A DNA stretch of 9,232 nt from an uncultured bacterium (lineage in GTDB: Bacteria; Oederibacteriota; PGYV01; CAILUR01): contig CAILUR010000025.1 in assembly GCA_903837445.1 (NCBI GenBank), positions 1 to 9,232 on the forward strand, read 5' to 3'. The notes below the pieces were generated by a model. That model saw nothing but the letters and a program-made list of their open reading frames with translations. It searched no databases and was not told the origin of the DNA. Each line of letters starts with the position of its first letter. Position 1 is the stretch's first letter. Of this stretch, positions 6,686-9,232 are shown one piece after another. Made by a program: the position numbers and the translations under genes.

Positions 6686-7894
6686 TTATTTTTCCATCAT
6701 TGCTTTTATATTTTTAAGAGCCTGTTTGGTTCTTTGTTCGTTTTCAATCAAAGCCCAGCGCAGATACCCTTCTCCGCCTTCGCCGAAACCTATGCCCGGT
6801 GAAACAGAGATATGTGCTTCCGCGAGGAGTTTCATAGAGACCTCCATAGAATTCATTCCTTTAAAAAAAGCTGGGATGGGGGACCATACAAACATAGAGG
6901 CTCTTGGACTTTCTACATTCCATTCAAGTTTGTTGAGTCCGTCCACGAGTACATCTCGTCTGCTTTTATATATGGCGCGAATATCTTTGACACAATCGTC
7001 ACGGCTATTGAGCGCGTGTATGGCGGCTATTTGTATCGGCTGAAACATTCCGTAGTCCAGATAACTTTTTATTTTTGCGAGAGTGGCGATAACTTTTTTA
7101 TTTCCTGCCAAAAACCCTACTCGCCAACCTGGCATATTATATGTCTTTGAAAGAGTATAATACTCTGCTCCCACTTCTTTTGCACCTGGGACTTGTAAAA
7201 AACTTGGTGGTCTGTAATCATCAAAATAAAGTTCCGCATATGCCAAGTCGTGCAGTATCATTATGCCGTGCTGTTTGGCAAAAGCTACCACCCTTTCAAA
7301 AAACGCTAAGTCCACCGTGGCGGTAGTAGGATTATGTGGATAATTTAACACCAGCACTTTTGGTTTCGGCCAGACATTTTCTATTATTTTTTCCACATCT
7401 TCCAAAAGGTCTCTGTCTTTTACCATATTGACTGAGATTACATTTCCACCGGCAAGCGTCACGGCTGAGGCGTGTATTGGATAACAAGGCGAAGGCACTA
7501 TCACGCTGTCGCCTCTGTTTATCATTGCATACATAAGATGGGAAATGCCTTCTTTGGAACCAATAGTAGCTATGGCTTCTGTTTCAGGATCTAAATCCAC
7601 ATTGAACCGCCTCTTATACCAGTCGGTCAGTGCGAGGCGTAGTTTGTATATGCCTTTTGACATAGAGTATCTGTGATTTTTCGGATTCATTACCGCTTCT
7701 ATAAGCTTGTCCACTATGTGTTGTGGCGTGGCCCCATCAGGGTTACCCATAGAAAAATCCATAACATCTTCGCCTTTTGCGCGTGCGGCTTTCATAGAAG
7801 CCGTCAATTTTGCAAATAAATATGGCGGAAGATTTTTTACTTTTTCATTTTCGAGATTTTCCATTATTTCTTTTATGTCTCTGGGTTCAGGCAT
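6686..7894 (-). CDS. alaC: Alanine aminotransferase AlaC-type (glutamate-pyruvate transaminase)
   Basis: The product is 402 residues, close in length and in sequence along its whole span to E. coli AlaC as I remember it: NLPPYLFAKL, DFSMGNPDGATPQHIV, TIGSKEGISHLMYAM, YPKPK-like WPKPKVLVLNYPHNPT, HDLAYAELYFD, YYTLSKTYNMPGWRVGF, IKSYLDYGMFQPIQ and VSPGIGFGEGG. Catalytic residues are present: N188 (HNPT), D216 (HDLAY), Schiff-base K250, R258 and carboxylate-binding R379 (LRWALIEN). It converts pyruvate and glutamate to alanine and 2-oxoglutarate. LL-diaminopimelate aminotransferases are close relatives, but the GNPDGATP and HDLAYAE motifs favour AlaC. A GAGAGG site lies six bases before the ATG at 7894. 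The gene follows the kinase by 39 bases and precedes aspC by 60. Confidence 0.93.
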   Translation of the reverse strand: MPEPRDIKEIMENLENEKVKNLPPYLFAKLTASMKAARAKGEDVMDFSMGNPDGATPQHIVDKLIEAVMNPKNHRYSMSKGIYKLRLALTDWYKRRFNVDLDPETEAIATIGSKEGISHLMYAMINRGDSVIVPSPCYPIHASAVTLAGGNVISVNMVKDRDLLEDVEKIIENVWPKPKVLVLNYPHNPTTATVDLAFFERVVAFAKQHGIMILHDLAYAELYFDDYRPPSFLQVPGAKEVGAEYYTLSKTYNMPGWRVGFLAGNKKVIATLAKIKSYLDYGMFQPIQIAAIHALNSRDDCVKDIRAIYKSRRDVLVDGLNKLEWNVESPRASMFVWSPIPAFFKGMNSMEVSMKLLAEAHISVSPGIGFGEGGEGYLRWALIENEQRTKQALKNIKAMMEK

Positions 7895-7900
7895 TTTAGA

Positions 7901-7906
7901 CCTCTC
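7901..7906 (-). promoter_or_regulatory. Ribosome binding site for alaC
   Basis: GAGAGG on the minus strand, six bases before the ATG at 7894, in the 39-base gap after the kinase gene. Confidence 0.65.
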
Positions 7907-7933
7907 GTTTTATTCCAAAACTTTACTTTGGAA

Positions 7934-8833
7934 TTAGAAGTTTGTCACTTTTTTTACTTCTTTCACCCTAGCAGCTATTTTTTTATTTGACAATGTCAAA
8001 AGCCGATTTATGCTAAAGTCCTCCAAGCTGTAAGACGCTACCGCATTGGCGTGTACCACGGCTTTTTTAATTGTATCTTTTTTAGTGTTCCCCGCCTGCG
8101 CTATATAACCAATAAAAGCTCCGGCAAAAGAATCGCCCGCACCTGTAGGATCTATTACAGTTTCCACCGGGTATGCGCCGAGTATAAAATACATATCGGG
8201 ACCCAAGACAGAAGCCCCGTGCTCGCCCCTTTTTATTATCACATATTTAGGACCAAGTAATTTTATTTCTTTGGCAGCCAAGATAAGGTTTGTCTTCCCA
8301 GTAAACTCTCGGATTTCCGAATCGTTTAGCACCACAGCATCCACTCTTTTAAAAACTTCTGTGAGCTTATCTTTTTTAGTTTCTATCCAGTAGTTCATAG
8401 TATCACACAAACTAAACTTAACCTTTGGCATATTGTCCAGTACTTCGAGCTGTAGGTCTGGGTCGATATTCGCAAGAAAAAGATAAGGCATTGCTTTATA
8501 TGCGTCTGGCACTCGTGGTTTAAACTTGGCAAGCACATTTAAATCTGTAGCCAAAGTTTCCCGTGAATTCATATCAAAATGATATTTTCCCTCCCAATGA
8601 AAGGTCTTTCCTTTTTCTTTTATAAGTCCTGAAGTGTCAATCCCGCGTTTTTGTAGCAAGGTTATATGTGCCTGCGGAAAGTCGTCTCCGACCACCCCTA
8701 TAATTCCAGTTTTTGCATAATATGAAGCCGCCACAGAAGCAAAAGTACAAGAACCACCAAGAATGTTTTCCTTTCTTTCAAAAGGGGTTTCTATGGTATC
8801 TAAAGCCAAAGTTCCCACTATAACCACCGACAT
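7934..8833 (-). CDS. PfkB/ribokinase-family kinase, substrate unknown
   Basis: The product is 299 residues, a full-length ribokinase-fold protein. The N-terminal substrate-side GG is at G26-G27 (ILGGSCTFASVAAS). The NxxE magnesium motif is N170-E173 (NDSE). IIKRGEHGA (199-207) precedes the C-terminal signature DPTGAGDSFAG (228-238), with D234 as catalytic base and GAG forming the anion hole. These kinases transfer the ATP phosphate to a hydroxyl of a sugar, nucleoside or similar molecule. This version, with FHWEGKY at 78-84, LFLANIDPDLQLEVL and DTMNYWI, belongs to a widespread subgroup usually annotated only as 'sugar kinase'; I cannot assign a substrate. The ATG at 8833 has GGAGA seven bases upstream. 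It is the first gene of the operon with alaC, aspC and the DUF2225 gene. Confidence 0.9.
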   Translation of the reverse strand: MSVVIVGTLALDTIETPFERKENILGGSCTFASVAASYYAKTGIIGVVGDDFPQAHITLLQKRGIDTSGLIKEKGKTFHWEGKYHFDMNSRETLATDLNVLAKFKPRVPDAYKAMPYLFLANIDPDLQLEVLDNMPKVKFSLCDTMNYWIETKKDKLTEVFKRVDAVVLNDSEIREFTGKTNLILAAKEIKLLGPKYVIIKRGEHGASVLGPDMYFILGAYPVETVIDPTGAGDSFAGAFIGYIAQAGNTKKDTIKKAVVHANAVASYSLEDFSINRLLTLSNKKIAARVKEVKKVTNF

Positions 8834-8840
8834 AGCATCA

Positions 8841-8845
8841 TCTCC
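8841..8845 (-). promoter_or_regulatory. Ribosome binding site for the PfkB-family kinase gene
   Basis: GGAGA on the minus strand, seven bases before the ATG at 8833. Confidence 0.65.
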
Positions 8846-8898
8846 ATAAGTTATGCATTATATATAAACCCCAACTAAAAACCGTCTAAATTATATGA

Positions 8899-8927
8899 AT
8901 ATTATCATAGTAGAAAGTATTTGGCAA
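8899..8927 (-). promoter_or_regulatory. Sigma-70-type promoter for the kinase-alaC-aspC-DUF2225 operon
   Basis: On the minus strand a -35 box TTGCCA (8922-8927) is followed after 17 bases by a -10 box TAATAT (8899-8904), preceded by TGA as in an extended -10. Transcription would start near 8892, about 60 bases before the kinase ATG. The position just after the terminator of the previous gene fits a new transcription unit. The boxes are called by eye. Confidence 0.6.
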
Positions 8928-8965
8928 TATCTTAAAAGGCATTTCTTGCCCTTTGTAAAAAGGAT

Positions 8966-9005
8966 AAACAAAAAGGAAGGTCTTATAAGACCTTCCTTTT
9001 TGTTT
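8966..9005 (-). terminator. Strong intrinsic terminator, perfect 40-base palindrome
   Basis: Positions 8966-9005 are fully self-complementary (20-base arms). The core is AAGGAAGGTCTTA followed by its complement, ending in CCTTCCTTTTTGTTT. Read on the minus strand, the stem is followed by a T-rich tail, so it ends transcription of the outer-membrane protein gene that stops at 9057. By symmetry it could also work on the plus strand. Confidence 0.88.
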
Positions 9006-9056
9006 TGTTTATCTATATAAAATTATAAGTTATTATTGAGCTAATTCCCGTTTAAA

Positions 9057-9232
9057 TTAAAAACCCATACTAATATTCAAGCCCACGACAAACCCACTGT
9101 AATCAAAAGGTATTGCTTTGCCGTCAGAGCCTTCCGCCACATCGCCCTTTTTGATTCCCATATCCGCATTGTCAGCTAGAGCTTTCATTTCTGCTATATT
9201 TGCGATTCTATAACCCAGAAGCAAACCACCTG
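9057..9232 (-). CDS. Outer-membrane beta-barrel protein, C-terminal 57 residues only
   Basis: An open frame enters from the right edge and ends in TAA at 9057-9059. It reads GGLLLGYRIANIAEMKAL near the start and FDYSGFVVGLNISMGF at the end. The last strand alternates hydrophobic residues and ends in phenylalanine, which is the usual C-terminal signal recognised by the BAM assembly machinery in Gram-negative outer membranes. The middle (ADNADMGIKKGDVAEGSDGKAIP) is polar and probably an exposed loop. The N-terminus is outside the window, so the protein family cannot be named. The gene has its own terminator directly downstream and is likely separate from the kinase operon. Confidence 0.7.
   Translation of the reverse strand, partial: GGLLLGYRIANIAEMKALADNADMGIKKGDVAEGSDGKAIPFDYSGFVVGLNISMGF

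Noticed and set aside
8935..8957. Second terminator hairpin upstream of the operon promoter
   Set aside because: AAAGGGCA and TGCCTTT can pair around an AGAAA loop, but the stem is short with a bulged G and no T-run follows.
1..9232. tRNA, rRNA or CRISPR array
   Set aside because: No cloverleaf-like segment, conserved rRNA block or regularly spaced short repeat was noticed on either strand when read by eye.

Overview
All recognisable genes lie on the minus strand, so the window is best read from right to left. It looks like two stretches of unlike DNA joined near position 4705-4725.

Right part (about 4704-9232): a Gram-negative bacterium whose genes have clear Shine-Dalgarno sites. From the right edge come the last 57 residues of an outer-membrane beta-barrel protein, a strong palindromic terminator, a good sigma-70-type promoter, and a compact four-gene run with gaps of 39, 60 and 35 bases: a PfkB-family sugar/nucleoside kinase, an AlaC-type alanine aminotransferase, a class I aspartate aminotransferase, and a DUF2225 protein with two zinc-knuckle-like CxxC pairs and a TPR-like tail. 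The phylum cannot be fixed from the sequence alone. Elusimicrobiota-like or related lineages are possible, and this is only a guess.

Left part (about 1-4704): typical Bacteroidota DNA. Most starts have no Shine-Dalgarno site and one gene has a TAnnTTTG-type -7 element. The genes are small secreted proteins or lipoproteins of families seen in Bacteroidales, an M23 peptidase cut by the window edge, and a DUF559 (Vsr-like) nuclease gene. The nuclease gene lies between two near-identical copies, in the same orientation, of a roughly 185-base element with inverted, hairpin-forming ends. A separate long inverted repeat (4073-4153) precedes another small gene.

At the join, an NmrA-like NAD(P)-dependent oxidoreductase lacks its whole N-terminal Rossmann half. 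Its remaining coding sequence runs straight into the 3' end of the DUF2225 gene. This is either a real recombination or transfer scar or, quite likely, a metagenome assembly chimera. Read mapping across 4650-4780 would decide.

The right-hand operon links amino-acid transamination (pyruvate/alanine and oxaloacetate/aspartate) with a kinase. In the left part, the most unusual structure is the repeat-nuclease-repeat cassette.
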